DNA of 64,000 nt from Paenibacillus camerounensis (GTDB lineage: Bacteria; Bacillota; Bacilli; Paenibacillales; Paenibacillaceae), in assembly GCF_000723885.1 (NCBI RefSeq), contig NZ_CCDG010000039.1:62001-126000 (forward strand), written 5' to 3'. The notes under the pieces were generated by a model that was not told the DNA's origin, did no database searches, and saw only the letters and a program-made list of their open reading frames with translations. Below, one piece after another: positions 8,592-17,189 of this stretch; within the stretch, counting starts at the first letter, position 1; each line of letters begins with the position of its first letter. The translations under genes were made by a program, and so were the position numbers.

Positions 8592-9738
8592 GTAACACCC
8601 CGTATACTAGAGATCGTTGTATAATGCGCTTCGCCCAGTTCAAATGCGGCTTAATTTCATTCATTTTGTTAAAATATTCACTTTTAAACACACCGCGGCT
8701 GCCGTCGTTGCTTCCGATAATGCCCAAAGCGTCGATATACTCCTCGTGCATAACCGAATATACAGCCTGCACCGGTCTAAGCTGGGAAGGATGAATAATG
8801 GTTTTGCCTACAATCCCGTTCTCTTTGTCCAGCTTCACCTCACGGATCAGGCCGTCAGCAGCACCGGAGTAGCGGCTTACCTCCCGCGGCTGTCTGCCGA
8901 AGGATTCATCAAAAGCCACCGGGTTCAGCTGCGGACGGAGACTGCGGCGTGCACTGTTGCCGAAATACTCCCATACCGGTCCGGAGATGACATAACCCTC
9001 CTCCACCCTGCCAAATACATTAAGAATCTCAGAGATGCAATCACGGACCGGAGCAAGCTCATAGATACTGATATCCGGGCTGCGGCGCAATCCGAACAGA
9101 CTGGAGAAGTCAGTCGCCCCGATTCTGACGTTCAGTACATAATCACGGTAATCACCAAGCAGATCACGGATTGCCATCAGGCTGTCCAGCCGGCTCTCGC
9201 GGTAAATAATCGGGGCGCTCTCCAGAATCGGCATGCCGTACAGCACAGGCGCATCATAACTGCGCGAGCTGTTGTAATCAGCTATAGCTTCAAAGAAATC
9301 GGCCCCGTTCTCAGCCGTAAATTTAGGAAAAACAAAGCCGGTAAGCAGCTTAATAAGCGGCCCCAGCCTAAAGATCAGCTGCTGCAGCTGCTCGGGATTC
9401 CGCACACGGATAAAGATCAGCGGAATACTGTTCACAGGGTCAGGCTCATTATCGGCATAAGCAGACAAAAAGGACAAATGCCGGACCACCGACTCCTCGG
9501 CAAAGCAGACCTCGCCGTCACCTATAGCATCCTCCAGATCAATAATTACTGTGACCAGCCCTGATGCCCTCAGCTTCAGGATATCTTCCGCCACACTGGT
9601 ACGGGTTGCCGGCATATATAGCGCTGCGCCGACGGCATAGGCAAGCAGCTCCTTGGGGGTATATTGATTAAACGCAACAGGCGGAGAATAGAATAATGAC
9701 GCTTCTTGTTCTTTAGTCAGGTAATCGAAGTATTTCAA
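8536..9738 (-). CDS. HpcH/HpaI aldolase / CitE-like lyase of the Ter module
   Basis: 400 residues. The segment VTVIIDLEDAIGDGEV (about 58-74) is the CitE/HpcH hallmark carrying the acidic Mg-binding residues, and IFIRVRNP (about 108-115) holds the conserved Arg. Members cleave or form C-C bonds of acyl-CoA or oxo-acid substrates with Mg2+. In this genomic setting the enzyme is part of the Ter biosynthetic module and probably prepares or processes a small carbon unit; that is inference from context. The start has GGGGGAGCGGCC upstream. It is separated from terC by 215 bp containing strong hairpins, so it may have its own promoter or processing site. Confidence 0.87.
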   Translation of the reverse strand: MKYFDYLTKEQEASLFYSPPVAFNQYTPKELLAYAVGAALYMPATRTSVAEDILKLRASGLVTVIIDLEDAIGDGEVCFAEESVVRHLSFLSAYADNEPDPVNSIPLIFIRVRNPEQLQQLIFRLGPLIKLLTGFVFPKFTAENGADFFEAIADYNSSRSYDAPVLYGMPILESAPIIYRESRLDSLMAIRDLLGDYRDYVLNVRIGATDFSSLFGLRRSPDISIYELAPVRDCISEILNVFGRVEEGYVISGPVWEYFGNSARRSLRPQLNPVAFDESFGRQPREVSRYSGAADGLIREVKLDKENGIVGKTIIHPSQLRPVQAVYSVMHEEYIDALGIIGSNDGSRGVFKSEYFNKMNEIKPHLNWAKRIIQRSLVYGVLHEEQHFAYLLPENEYSHV

Positions 9739-9787
9739 AGGCCGCTCCCCCTAATAGTTGTGCAAAACATGCATAAAAAATAGAATA

Positions 9788-9932
9788 GCCTCTCCTTATA
9801 GAGAGCTGCAGAACCGCTTAAGCCGTCCTGTCGGGGACGGCTGCCGGCTTACTCAAATACAAGCAAAGGCCATGCTACTACATATACGATTACCCGGACA
9901 ACGGGGCCGGCACCACTACTTGTGAAGGCCCC
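9788..9932 (-). other. Structured spacer between terC and the CitE-like gene
   Basis: Two stable hairpins are visible: AGCCGTCC/GGACGGCT (9821-9842, loop of 6) and GGGGCC/GGCCCC (9903-9932). A weaker CTCTC/GAGAG stem at 9790-9805 is followed on the minus strand by an A/T-rich run. No good terminator or known riboswitch core is evident. It could be a processing or attenuation region that sets the ratio of terC to the biosynthetic genes. Confidence 0.4.
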
Positions 9933-9953
9933 ACCACCTTAAAGCTCTTAATA

Positions 9954-10697
9954 TTAAGCCTGTCTGTCTATCTCCTTCTTTTTCTTCGCGGAGCTGTACA
10001 GCATGGTCCCGACGAAGACCGCAATCAGAACGGTGAAGAACACCGCATGCGGCAGCTCATATCCGAAGGCTCCGGCAAGCATCTTGCCGGCAATAATAGC
10101 AATCAGCAGGAATGCCGCCTGCTCCAGCTCGGGGAATTTCGCAATCAGCTTGAGGAATACCTGCGCTACTCCGCGCATCATCAGCACACCGAGAATACCG
10201 CCCAGGAACAGCACCCATACTTCACTGCTCAGACCAAAGGCTGCAATGACGCTGTCGATACTGAAAGCAATATCCATTAATTCAACAAGGAGAACCGTCT
10301 TCCAAAAGGAGGCGCCTTTAGTTTCTTTATGTCCTTCTTCTCCGCTGCCCTTAAATAATCCTTTATATGCGATGTAAAAGAGATACAGGGCTCCCAGAAC
10401 TTTCACAAGCGTAAATTCAATCAGATAGGTCCCTAGTCCGATGGCCAGAAATCTGAATATATAAGCGCCCAGAATCCCGTAAAAGAGTGCCTTTTTCTGC
10501 TGCTCTTTCGGCAAATGCCGGACCATAACCGCCAGCACCAGCGCGTTATCGGCAGAGAGCAGCCCCTCCAGCAGAACCAGACTGCCGATAATGCCCCAGC
10601 TGACCGGATCAGACAAGGTCGCCGCTATATCGCTCCAGGAAAAGAAGTGTCCATAATTATCACTGATGCTTCTAAAAAACTCACTTAGCCAACCCAT
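9954..10697 (-). CDS. terC: TerC family integral membrane protein
   Basis: 247 residues with about seven membrane segments. The conserved acidic motifs of the TerC family are present inside membrane helices: SADNALVLAVMVRHLP (about 50-65) and ELMDIAFSIDSVIAAFGLS (about 140-158). TerC/YceF/YkoY-type proteins are implicated in metal handling, including manganese export coupled to protein secretion in Bacillus. In Ter loci TerC is the membrane partner of TerB and TerD proteins. The start has GGAGGCGCATTATGA upstream. It follows the TerD/TerA gene by 29 bp, so the two are co-transcribed. Confidence 0.93.
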   Translation of the reverse strand: MGWLSEFFRSISDNYGHFFSWSDIAATLSDPVSWGIIGSLVLLEGLLSADNALVLAVMVRHLPKEQQKKALFYGILGAYIFRFLAIGLGTYLIEFTLVKVLGALYLFYIAYKGLFKGSGEEGHKETKGASFWKTVLLVELMDIAFSIDSVIAAFGLSSEVWVLFLGGILGVLMMRGVAQVFLKLIAKFPELEQAAFLLIAIIAGKMLAGAFGYELPHAVFFTVLIAVFVGTMLYSSAKKKKEIDRQA

Positions 10698-10726
10698 TCA
10701 TAATGCGCCTCCGCAAAATATATTCA

Positions 10727-11974
10727 TTATTTACTGCCTGCTACCCAGCGCAAGCCCCATCCATAAGCCTGATCCATCTCTTTATGACCGCTGAAATATT
10801 GCACCTGCCGCTCGATACTGAACGTTTCATCGCCGACATTCTGTATAAGCGCAATTGCACACATTCCCTTGCGGTTGTTATGTTCATCCAGATTCACGAT
10901 GATATCAGGCCCGTCGCCCTGATGGATCGTAACGATACCATCTGCATCAGACCACTGGGTAACTCCCTGATAGATAAAAGAAAAGATCAGCACCCTGCTG
11001 ATTTCGGCCACCTTACTGCCGTTAATCCGCAGATTCTCGCCTGACTTCACCGAGCCTGTCCGGTCGTCGCCATCAAGCACAATAAAGGGCGGCTGCTGAA
11101 GGCTGCCGAATGCCTTACCGAGTGCCTGAACAACACCTTTTCTGCCGTCTTTTAATTCATACAGGCAGGCGAGATCAAGATCTACACCGCCTTTGCGGCT
11201 GAACAGGCCGCCGCCCTGCCTCTGGTTCCAGTTCAGATTAATCAGCACTTCTCCGAGACCGGAAGCTGATTTCTTCAGATTGATGGAGTCCCCCTTCTTC
11301 TTCAGCTCAATCTTCCTCAGATTGAGATTAAGCGGAGGAGAGGGCGGCGGCGTTACAGGGACAGGAGACGGCACAGGTGCCGGGCGCGGCGGCGGCTCTG
11401 TTCTGGGAGGGGCAGGCTCATCCTCCACCTCAATGCCGTAATTGCCGCATAACGCCTTGAGTCCGCCTTCAAAGCCGGCTACAATCGCGCTAAACTTCCA
11501 GTCCGAGTTGTATCTATATAATTCTCCTACTACAACGGCCGTTTCCACAGAGAAATGATTTCCAAGATTACATCGCATAAGTTCCTCTCCGGTCGCCCGG
11601 TTCAGAATCCGGCAATGAGCATTGCTCATCTGGCCAAAGGTCTGCCTGCGGCTCTCACCGTTATACAATGTAACGGCAAATGCGATCCTCATGGTATCAG
11701 AGGGGACCTTGCCCAGTTCAATTTCGAAGTGCTTCAGGCCCCCTGATCCGCCTGCCGTCATATCCTTGTAGCGGATGAACGGTGTAACCGGATTGTTATA
11801 AAAGATCAGATCATCGTCACCGCTAACCTTAGCCTGTGCTCCCAGCAGAAACGCTGAAGCATCAATTTCCATATCAGCCGGAGCGTGCCAGCCGATTTCA
11901 ACAATAAGCGATTGAATTCCCGGATTCCCGCGCGTCAGATCTACCTTCTGACCCTTCACTGCTTCTATGCCCAT
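10727..11974 (-). CDS. TerD domain fused to a TerA-like C-terminal domain
   Basis: 415 residues. The N-terminal TerD domain (1-185) has the order KGQKVDLTRGNPG, ASAFLL, acidic DDDL and the terminal GELYRYNSDWKF block. A Pro-rich linker (about 190-222, PPPRPAPVPSPVP) leads to a C-terminal beta-rich domain (225-415) with GVDLDLACLYELKDGRKG and DGDDRTGS, as in TerA proteins. TerD-type domains bind calcium. The acidic calcium ligands of the N-terminal domain are less canonical than in the three neighbouring TerD proteins, since the D/E-rich [13 protein letters not shown] block is absent there. Start ATG follows AAAGGTGG. Confidence 0.87.
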   Translation of the reverse strand: MGIEAVKGQKVDLTRGNPGIQSLIVEIGWHAPADMEIDASAFLLGAQAKVSGDDDLIFYNNPVTPFIRYKDMTAGGSGGLKHFEIELGKVPSDTMRIAFAVTLYNGESRRQTFGQMSNAHCRILNRATGEELMRCNLGNHFSVETAVVVGELYRYNSDWKFSAIVAGFEGGLKALCGNYGIEVEDEPAPPRTEPPPRPAPVPSPVPVTPPPSPPLNLNLRKIELKKKGDSINLKKSASGLGEVLINLNWNQRQGGGLFSRKGGVDLDLACLYELKDGRKGVVQALGKAFGSLQQPPFIVLDGDDRTGSVKSGENLRINGSKVAEISRVLIFSFIYQGVTQWSDADGIVTIHQGDGPDIIVNLDEHNNRKGMCAIALIQNVGDETFSIERQVQYFSGHKEMDQAYGWGLRWVAGSK

Positions 11975-12101
11975 ATGCCTAAGCCACCTTTGAACGAATA
12001 GCTGTAAGTTTAAACAACCCGTAAACTTATAAACTCTAACGGTATATTATTTAAAAAGGGCAGGATCACTAAGGATCCCGCCTTTGAAGCGAAAAAAGCT
12101 G

Positions 12102-12683
12102 TTATTGCGCATCCAGACCGTAATTACGGCACAGCGCGCTGAGTCCGCCGGTGAAGCCGCTGCCTACCGCCTGGAACTTCCAGTCCGCACCATGGCGGTA
12201 AAATTCACAGAATACAACAGCCGTCTCTGTCGAGAAGTCCTCGCCGAGATCAAACCGCAGAATTTCCCGTTCACTTACAGCATCAACTACCCGCACAAAT
12301 GCATTGGAGACCTGCCCGAAATTCTGGGCGCGGCTCTCAGCATCGTAGATGGTAACTGTAATGCCGAGACGCTGAATATTAGCGGGAACCTTGCTGAATT
12401 CAACCAGGATCTGCTCGTCATCACCGTCACCTGCACCAGTCCGGTTATCGCCGGTATGCGTTACGGAGCCCGTACCGCCGCTTGGATTATTGTAGAATAC
12501 AAAATCATCCTCACCCTTGGCCTTACCGTCTTCATGCAGCAGGAATGCAGAAGCATCCAGGTCAAAATCCTTGCCGCCGCTGTACCTGTTCGTATCCCAG
12601 CCCAGCCCTACTACCACCTTCGTCAGACCCGGATTGGTCTTGGTAAGATCAATCCGTTGTCCTTTGGAAAGACTGATTGTCAC
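12102..12683 (-). CDS. terD: TerD family calcium-binding stress protein (copy 3)
   Basis: 193 residues, GTG start preceded by AAAGAGGG. The full TerD pattern is present: [25 protein letters not shown], the calcium-binding acidic block HTGDNRTGAGDGDDEQI, and the closing AVVFCEFYRHGADWKFQ and GGLSALCRNYGLD. TerD proteins are soluble, bind Ca2+ and are induced by envelope, redox or metal stress. Homologues in Bacillus (yceD/yceE) belong to extracytoplasmic-stress regulons. It is one of three consecutive TerD genes spaced 23-52 bp apart, clearly arising by tandem duplication. Confidence 0.94.
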   Translation of the reverse strand: MTISLSKGQRIDLTKTNPGLTKVVVGLGWDTNRYSGGKDFDLDASAFLLHEDGKAKGEDDFVFYNNPSGGTGSVTHTGDNRTGAGDGDDEQILVEFSKVPANIQRLGITVTIYDAESRAQNFGQVSNAFVRVVDAVSEREILRFDLGEDFSTETAVVFCEFYRHGADWKFQAVGSGFTGGLSALCRNYGLDAQ

Positions 12684-12706
12684 TGGCTAAACCCTCTTTC
12701 CTGATT

Positions 12707-13282
12707 TTATTGCAGACCGTAGTCGCGGGTAAGCCCGGCCAGGCCGTCCTTATAGCCGCTGCCGATAGCGCTGAATTTCCATTCGCCGGCATTACGGTAC
12801 AGTTCGCCTACGACAACTCCGGTCTCAACGGAGAAATCTTCTCCAAGGTCAAAACGGATCAGCTCTTCGTTGCTAATCTCGTTCACAATCCGCACGTAAG
12901 AGCGGGATACCTGTCCAAAGTTCTGGCTTCTCTGTTCAGCCTCATAGATCGTAATCGTAAAGGCTACCTTCTCCACATCAGCCGGGATGCTCTTCAGGTC
13001 AATCTCAATGACTTCATCATCACCGTCACCTTCACCGGTGCGGTTATCGCCCATATGAACAACAGAGCCGTTCTCATTCTGCTTATTGTTAAAGAAGATG
13101 AAGTTGGTATCTTTATCCACTTTACCGTTTGCATTGGTCAGGAATACGGAAACGTCAAGGTCAAAATCCTTGCCGCCGTCATATTTGTTGGTATCCCAGC
13201 CAAGGCCCACTTTAATCTTGGACAAGCCCGGATTCGTTTTGGTCAGATCAATCTTTTGCCCTTTGGATAAGTTAATTGCCAT
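12707..13282 (-). CDS. terD: TerD family calcium-binding stress protein (copy 2)
   Basis: 191 residues, ATG start after AGAGGG. Conserved blocks: [42 protein letters not shown] and [19 protein letters not shown]. This copy is the closest to the textbook TerD sequence. It sits between the two other TerD genes and 23 bp upstream of copy 3, so co-transcription is nearly certain. The role is expected to be calcium-dependent stress protection together with TerB and TerC; the molecular target is unknown. Confidence 0.95.
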   Translation of the reverse strand: MAINLSKGQKIDLTKTNPGLSKIKVGLGWDTNKYDGGKDFDLDVSVFLTNANGKVDKDTNFIFFNNKQNENGSVVHMGDNRTGEGDGDDEVIEIDLKSIPADVEKVAFTITIYEAEQRSQNFGQVSRSYVRIVNEISNEELIRFDLGEDFSVETGVVVGELYRNAGEWKFSAIGSGYKDGLAGLTRDYGLQ

Positions 13283-13334
13283 TATAAATACCCTCTCTTC
13301 TATTAGGATTGATTAGCTTTCATTCATTAATTGT

Positions 13335-13931
13335 TTAAATATAGCGTTCAGCCAATTGGTTAATATGTGCTGCATGGGCTCCTTCACCGATCGCCGCGAA
13401 TTTCCATTCGTCGCCGTGACGGTAGAGCTCCCCGCAGATAAGCGCCGTAAAGCCTGTGTAATTGTCCGTCAGGTTGAACCGTACCAGCTCGCTGCCCCCG
13501 GCTCCGTTGATAATGCGGATATACGCCGATTTGATCATTCCAAAATCCTGTTTGCGGTTGACCGCATCATAGATATTAACCACAACGAGCACCCTGTTAA
13601 CATCCGCAGGAATCGCCTTCAGATTAACCTTGATCTGCTCGTCATCCCCGTCGCCGTCACCGGTCAGGTTATCTCCTGAATGAACAACCGAATTATTGGG
13701 GTTTTGTTTGTTGTGGAAGCATACCAGGTTCGTCTTGTTCAGCAGCTTGCCGCCCTCGCTGAGCAGGATGGCAGAAGCGTCACAGTCCACATTGGCCTGT
13801 TTCTTCACTCCGAAGAAGCCGCGGGCAGGCTCAGCCGGGTCCCAGCCGAGACCTACAACAACATTAGTCAGTCCGGCATTTCCTTTAGTCAGATCAATCT
13901 TCTGTCCTTTTACGAGATTAATTCCAGCCAA
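13335..13931 (-). CDS. terD: TerD family calcium-binding stress protein (copy 1)
   Basis: 198 residues. The start is a TTG at 13931 with GGAGG 9 nt upstream. It has [41 protein letters not shown] and LICGELYRHGDEWKF. It differs from copies 2 and 3 by an insert after GLGWDP (AEPARGFFGVKKQANVD), which lengthens the first loop, and by a Cys in the acidic strand (VDCDASAI). A weak TTG start could hold its output below that of the next two genes. Confidence 0.92.
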   Translation of the reverse strand: MAGINLVKGQKIDLTKGNAGLTNVVVGLGWDPAEPARGFFGVKKQANVDCDASAILLSEGGKLLNKTNLVCFHNKQNPNNSVVHSGDNLTGDGDGDDEQIKVNLKAIPADVNRVLVVVNIYDAVNRKQDFGMIKSAYIRIINGAGGSELVRFNLTDNYTGFTALICGELYRHGDEWKFAAIGEGAHAAHINQLAERYI

Positions 13932-14027
13932 CTTAAAATACCTCCGTTCCCAATAAAAATTACAGCCTGCTAGTCTAGCATGAGGATGTTCTATCAGTGA
14001 TACGGGCTACATCCCGTTTCGTTTCGC

Positions 14028-14474
14028 TTAAAGACTGAATTCACCCGGGTTAAGTCCCAGCACACCGCAGATATGGCGGACAATAGCCTTCTCATGCTCG
14101 TCAAAGTCACCGTCAGCCGCACCAATTGCGGAGCACACACCGACAATAACACGGCCGACATCCGGCTTGCCGCTGAACTTGCCAATAGCCTTCAGCGCTT
14201 CCTGCTTCCCGATCTCCGGAGAGAAATCAAAATTACTGACATAAAAATTGAATTGAGCGATGACCTCTCTCATGTCAAATACCTTAAGCTCGTTGCTGAG
14301 GTTCATATAGCCGGCCATCTTGTTCTTCTCGGCTTCCTCGATCTTACCGTCAGCAGCAGCTACCAGGGCACAGCCTGCAACTACCGCATTCATGAAATCT
14401 TTATTTTTAAATTTCTTAACCTGTTCAGTCAGTCCATTTTTGGTGGTGTTCAGCCAATTTTTGAAAGTGCTCAT
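14028..14474 (-). CDS. terB: TerB-like tellurite resistance protein
   Basis: 148 residues, all helical. The TerB signature appears twice as pseudo-repeats: ALVAAADGKIEEAEKNKMA near the N-terminus and CSAIGAADGDFDEHEKAIV near the C-terminus, each with the Asp/Glu metal-binding pattern. TerB is cytoplasmic and in other systems associates with TerC at the inner face of the membrane. The start has AGAAGGAGAATACA upstream. It is the first gene of the long minus-strand Ter locus, so the main promoter should lie between 14475 and 14629; no clean -35/-10 pair was found there. Confidence 0.9.
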   Translation of the reverse strand: MSTFKNWLNTTKNGLTEQVKKFKNKDFMNAVVAGCALVAAADGKIEEAEKNKMAGYMNLSNELKVFDMREVIAQFNFYVSNFDFSPEIGKQEALKAIGKFSGKPDVGRVIVGVCSAIGAADGDFDEHEKAIVRHICGVLGLNPGEFSL

Positions 14475-14629
14475 TGTATTCTCCTTCTATCATTTAAATT
14501 ATGATAAACATAAAGATAGCAGAGCGCCTCCTCCCCGTCATTTCGACAGATATTTGCTGTATTCATCGGCATTCAGCCTACCACTCTAATATAACTGATT
14601 GATTTGCAATATTCTAGTTTTCCATGTTT

Positions 14630-15361
14630 TTACAGTACCTTAGAGAGAAATTCGCGGGTTCGTTCATGGGACGGGCTTCCGAACAACTGCTCAGGCTTGC
14701 CTTCCTCCACGATTACCCCCTGCTCCATGAACAGCACCCGGTCTCCAACTTCACGGGCAAAGCCCATTTCGTGCGTAACCACCACCATCGTCATTCCCTC
14801 ACGCGCCAGATCCTTCATGACCGCCAGCACCTCACCGACCATCTCCGGATCCAGCGCCGAGGTCGGCTCATCAAACAGCATAATTTTCGGTTCCATCGCC
14901 AGCGCCCGGGCGATCGCTACGCGCTGTGACTGTCCGCCGGACAGCGAAGACGGGTGCACCTCAGCCTTGTCGCTCAGCCCGACCTTCTGCAGCAGCTCCA
15001 GCGCCTTTTGCCGCGCCTTATCCGCAGGCCATTTACGGACCTGCACCGGGGCCAGCATAATATTCTCGATTACGGTTTTGTGCGGGAACAGATTAAACTG
15101 CTGAAATACCATGCCCACTTCAGTACGGATATCGTTAATCCTTGTGTTTTTGTCCATCAAGGAAGTGCCTTCAATGATAATCTCGCCGCTTTGCGGCTGC
15201 TCCAGCAGATTGAGGCAGCGCAGAAAGGTCGATTTTCCCGAACCGGACGGTCCGATAACGACCACAACCTCCTGGCTGTGAATATCAACGTTAATATCTG
15301 TCAGCACCTGATGATTCCCAAAAAATTTGTTTAAATGGCGTACATTGATAATCGGCTCCAT
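14630..15361 (-). CDS. Polar amino acid ABC transporter ATP-binding protein
   Basis: I choose the ATG at 15361 ([11 protein letters not shown], 243 residues), 7 bp after the permease stop with AAGGTG upstream. The longer frame needs a TTG inside the permease gene. Walker A is [12 protein letters not shown], the signature is [15 protein letters not shown], Walker B is [14 protein letters not shown], and the H-loop is VVTHEMGFA. This is the GlnQ/HisP class that energises uptake of glutamine, histidine, cystine or similar amino acids. It is the third gene of an operon with the permease and binding protein, and the substrate is not settled by sequence. Confidence 0.94.
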   Translation of the reverse strand: MEPIINVRHLNKFFGNHQVLTDINVDIHSQEVVVVIGPSGSGKSTFLRCLNLLEQPQSGEIIIEGTSLMDKNTRINDIRTEVGMVFQQFNLFPHKTVIENIMLAPVQVRKWPADKARQKALELLQKVGLSDKAEVHPSSLSGGQSQRVAIARALAMEPKIMLFDEPTSALDPEMVGEVLAVMKDLAREGMTMVVVTHEMGFAREVGDRVLFMEQGVIVEEGKPEQLFGSPSHERTREFLSKVL

Positions 15362-15368
15362 ACTTAGG

Positions 15369-16016
15369 TTACACCTTCCGTTCAATATAATTGAGCAGCT
15401 TGCTGAGGGAATAGGTAAGGACGAAGTAGATAAGTGCAGCAGTCAGATAAGGCTCCCATATCCGCAGATACTGGCCTTTCATCGTATTACTCCAGAACAT
15501 AATCTCAGGTGCCGCCACAAGTGCCAGCAAGGAGGAATCCTTAACCAGGACGATAAACTCATTCCCGAAGGCCGGAACCATACGCTTGATTGCCTGCGGC
15601 AGAATAATAAACCGCATCGCCTGCCATTTGCTCATGCCCAGTGACAAGGCGGCCTCACGCTGTCCGGGATCGATCGACTGGATGCCTGCCCGGAAAATCT
15701 CTGCGGAATAAGCGGCGGAATTCAGCGACAGCGCAATAAACGAGGTCATCAGGACATTGGTTGTCCCGTAAAAAGCCGGAATCAGCCCGAAATGCACAAT
15801 CAGAATCTGCACATACAGCGGCGTTCCCCGGAAAAAGTTGATGTACAAATGAAACGGCCAGCGGTAGATGGCCTTTGGCGCCATTTTACCGAATCCGATG
15901 CCAAGCCCCAGAACAGAGCCGATCAGGATGGAAACAATGGATACCCCGATCGTAAACAGTGTTCCTCTTAAAAAAACCGGTAGATAATGAACAATGAGGT
16001 CAAATCTGAAATCCAT
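15369..16016 (-). CDS. Polar amino acid ABC transporter permease
   Basis: 215 residues with about five membrane segments. It carries the HisM/GlnP-type loop [21 protein letters not shown]-like (EAAxxxG variant, about 140-165) that docks the ATPase, and the [11 protein letters not shown] region typical of amino acid permeases. It is encoded 110 bp after the binding-protein gene, behind an intercistronic terminator-like hairpin, and 7 bp before the ATPase. A single permease gene implies a homodimeric channel. Confidence 0.94.
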   Translation of the reverse strand: MDFRFDLIVHYLPVFLRGTLFTIGVSIVSILIGSVLGLGIGFGKMAPKAIYRWPFHLYINFFRGTPLYVQILIVHFGLIPAFYGTTNVLMTSFIALSLNSAAYSAEIFRAGIQSIDPGQREAALSLGMSKWQAMRFIILPQAIKRMVPAFGNEFIVLVKDSSLLALVAAPEIMFWSNTMKGQYLRIWEPYLTAALIYFVLTYSLSKLLNYIERKV

Positions 16017-16066
16017 AGAACTCTTCCCTTCTCTTCTGCTTCTTTCTTCTCTATATTGTCTTTTTC

Positions 16067-16105
16067 AAAAAAAGAAGCATGCGCAATAGCAATCATTACG
16101 CATGC
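16067..16105 (-). terminator. Intercistronic terminator-like hairpin (binding protein/permease)
   Basis: Inverted repeat GCATGCG/CGCATGC (16077-16105) is followed on the minus strand by TTCTTTTTTT. Partial termination here would give more binding protein than permease, a common arrangement in ABC importers. Confidence 0.7.
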
Positions 16106-16126
16106 TTTGATGTTTACCGGAGGTTC

Positions 16127-16942
16127 TTATTCCGCACTCAGCAGTCCAGCTGTATCCGGCTCCTCACCGAACCATTCCTTGTAGATCTCGGCATATTTGC
16201 CGTTCTCGATGACAGTCTTGATTGCCGGGTCCAGCTTGGCCTTCCATTCGCTGCCCTTAGGATAGAGGACACCGTAATACTCCGAACCGAAATTCTCCTT
16301 ATCCAGGATGCCTACCAGCTTCTCCTTCGGATTATTCTTGATATATTCATTCACAATTGCAATATCCGCTACTACCGCATCCGCACCGCCGGCATTCAGC
16401 TCCATCAGAGCCACCGCGTTGCTGTCAAAGCGCTTAAGATTCGTGTTGTCGACCCCCATAATATCACTCATCAGAGTATCAGCAGTCGTCGCACCCTGTA
16501 CGGCAACAACCTTATCCTTCAGATCAAGCGCACTCTTGATGTCACTGCCTTCCTTAACCATGATCATATTGGTGGATTCAAAATAAGGAATGGAGTAGTC
16601 ATATGTTTCCTTGCGTTCGTCTGTGATGGACACCGAGGACACGCCGGCCTGATATTCCGTCCCCTGCTGCACGCTTGTCAGCATGGTATCCCAGCCCGTA
16701 TTGGTAATGGTATATTTCACTCCCGCTTCTTCCATTACCGCTTTGATGAAATCAATATCAAATCCTTTGACCGTATCCGTATCCATGTACTCCATTGGCG
16801 CATAGCTTGCATCCGTGGCAATTTTGATGCTTTCTCCCGAAGCCGCATTACCGCCCGCATCGTTATTTGAGCCGCAGCCCGCCATCGTTAACATAAAGCA
16901 TGCAGTTAAAGCTGACATCGCCCACTTTTTTCCGATCCCCAT
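16127..16942 (-). CDS. Polar amino acid ABC transporter substrate-binding lipoprotein
   Basis: 271 residues. The N-terminus has a lipoprotein signal ending in the lipobox LTMAGC (Cys about residue 23). The mature part is a type II periplasmic-binding fold of SBP family 3: IKIATDASYAPMEYMD, GFDIDFIKAVMEEAG, and the hinge region with YGVLYPKGSEW. It delivers an amino acid to the permease and ATPase encoded downstream. A strong promoter (17006-17011 / 16983-16988) is visible upstream. Ligand identity (glutamine, arginine, cystine or other) cannot be decided from the sequence. Confidence 0.93.
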   Translation of the reverse strand: MGIGKKWAMSALTACFMLTMAGCGSNNDAGGNAASGESIKIATDASYAPMEYMDTDTVKGFDIDFIKAVMEEAGVKYTITNTGWDTMLTSVQQGTEYQAGVSSVSITDERKETYDYSIPYFESTNMIMVKEGSDIKSALDLKDKVVAVQGATTADTLMSDIMGVDNTNLKRFDSNAVALMELNAGGADAVVADIAIVNEYIKNNPKEKLVGILDKENFGSEYYGVLYPKGSEWKAKLDPAIKTVIENGKYAEIYKEWFGEEPDTAGLLSAE

Positions 16943-16982
16943 AATCCAATCCCCCTACTTTTTTGTAAAAATACTTAAAGAG

Positions 16983-17011
16983 ATTTTATCAGATTAAAGC
17001 AGTGGTGACAA
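16983..17011 (-). promoter_or_regulatory. Sigma-A type promoter of the amino acid ABC operon
   Basis: On the minus strand -35 TTGTCA (17006-17011) and -10 TAAAAT (16983-16988) are separated by 17 bp. Each matches the consensus at five of six positions. The start of transcription should be near 16976, about 34 bp before the ATG. Confidence 0.7.
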
Positions 17012-17137
17012 TTAACTTTTCCCTTTTGCGTTAGGTTACATGACATGTTATCGAAAATTTGTAACATTTACTGCCGCTAAAATAATTCTCTTCCTATTAA
17101 TATCCCGTTTTCTTATCTCATTATTATCCAGGCATAC

Positions 17138-17166
17138 AAAAAAGGCTGCCTCCGGAGAGACAGCCT
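17138..17166 (-). terminator. Rho-independent terminator after aguB
   Basis: Stem AGGCTGCCTC/GAGACAGCCT around CGGA, followed on the minus strand by a T run. It lies 24 bp past the aguB stop. Confidence 0.8.
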
Positions 17167-17189
17167 CATAGCCTTGCAGTTTTGTACTA

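Noticed and set aside
9739-9953. Manganese (yybP-ykoY) riboswitch near terC
   Set aside because: The conserved loop sequences are not found, and the spacer lies downstream of terC rather than before it.
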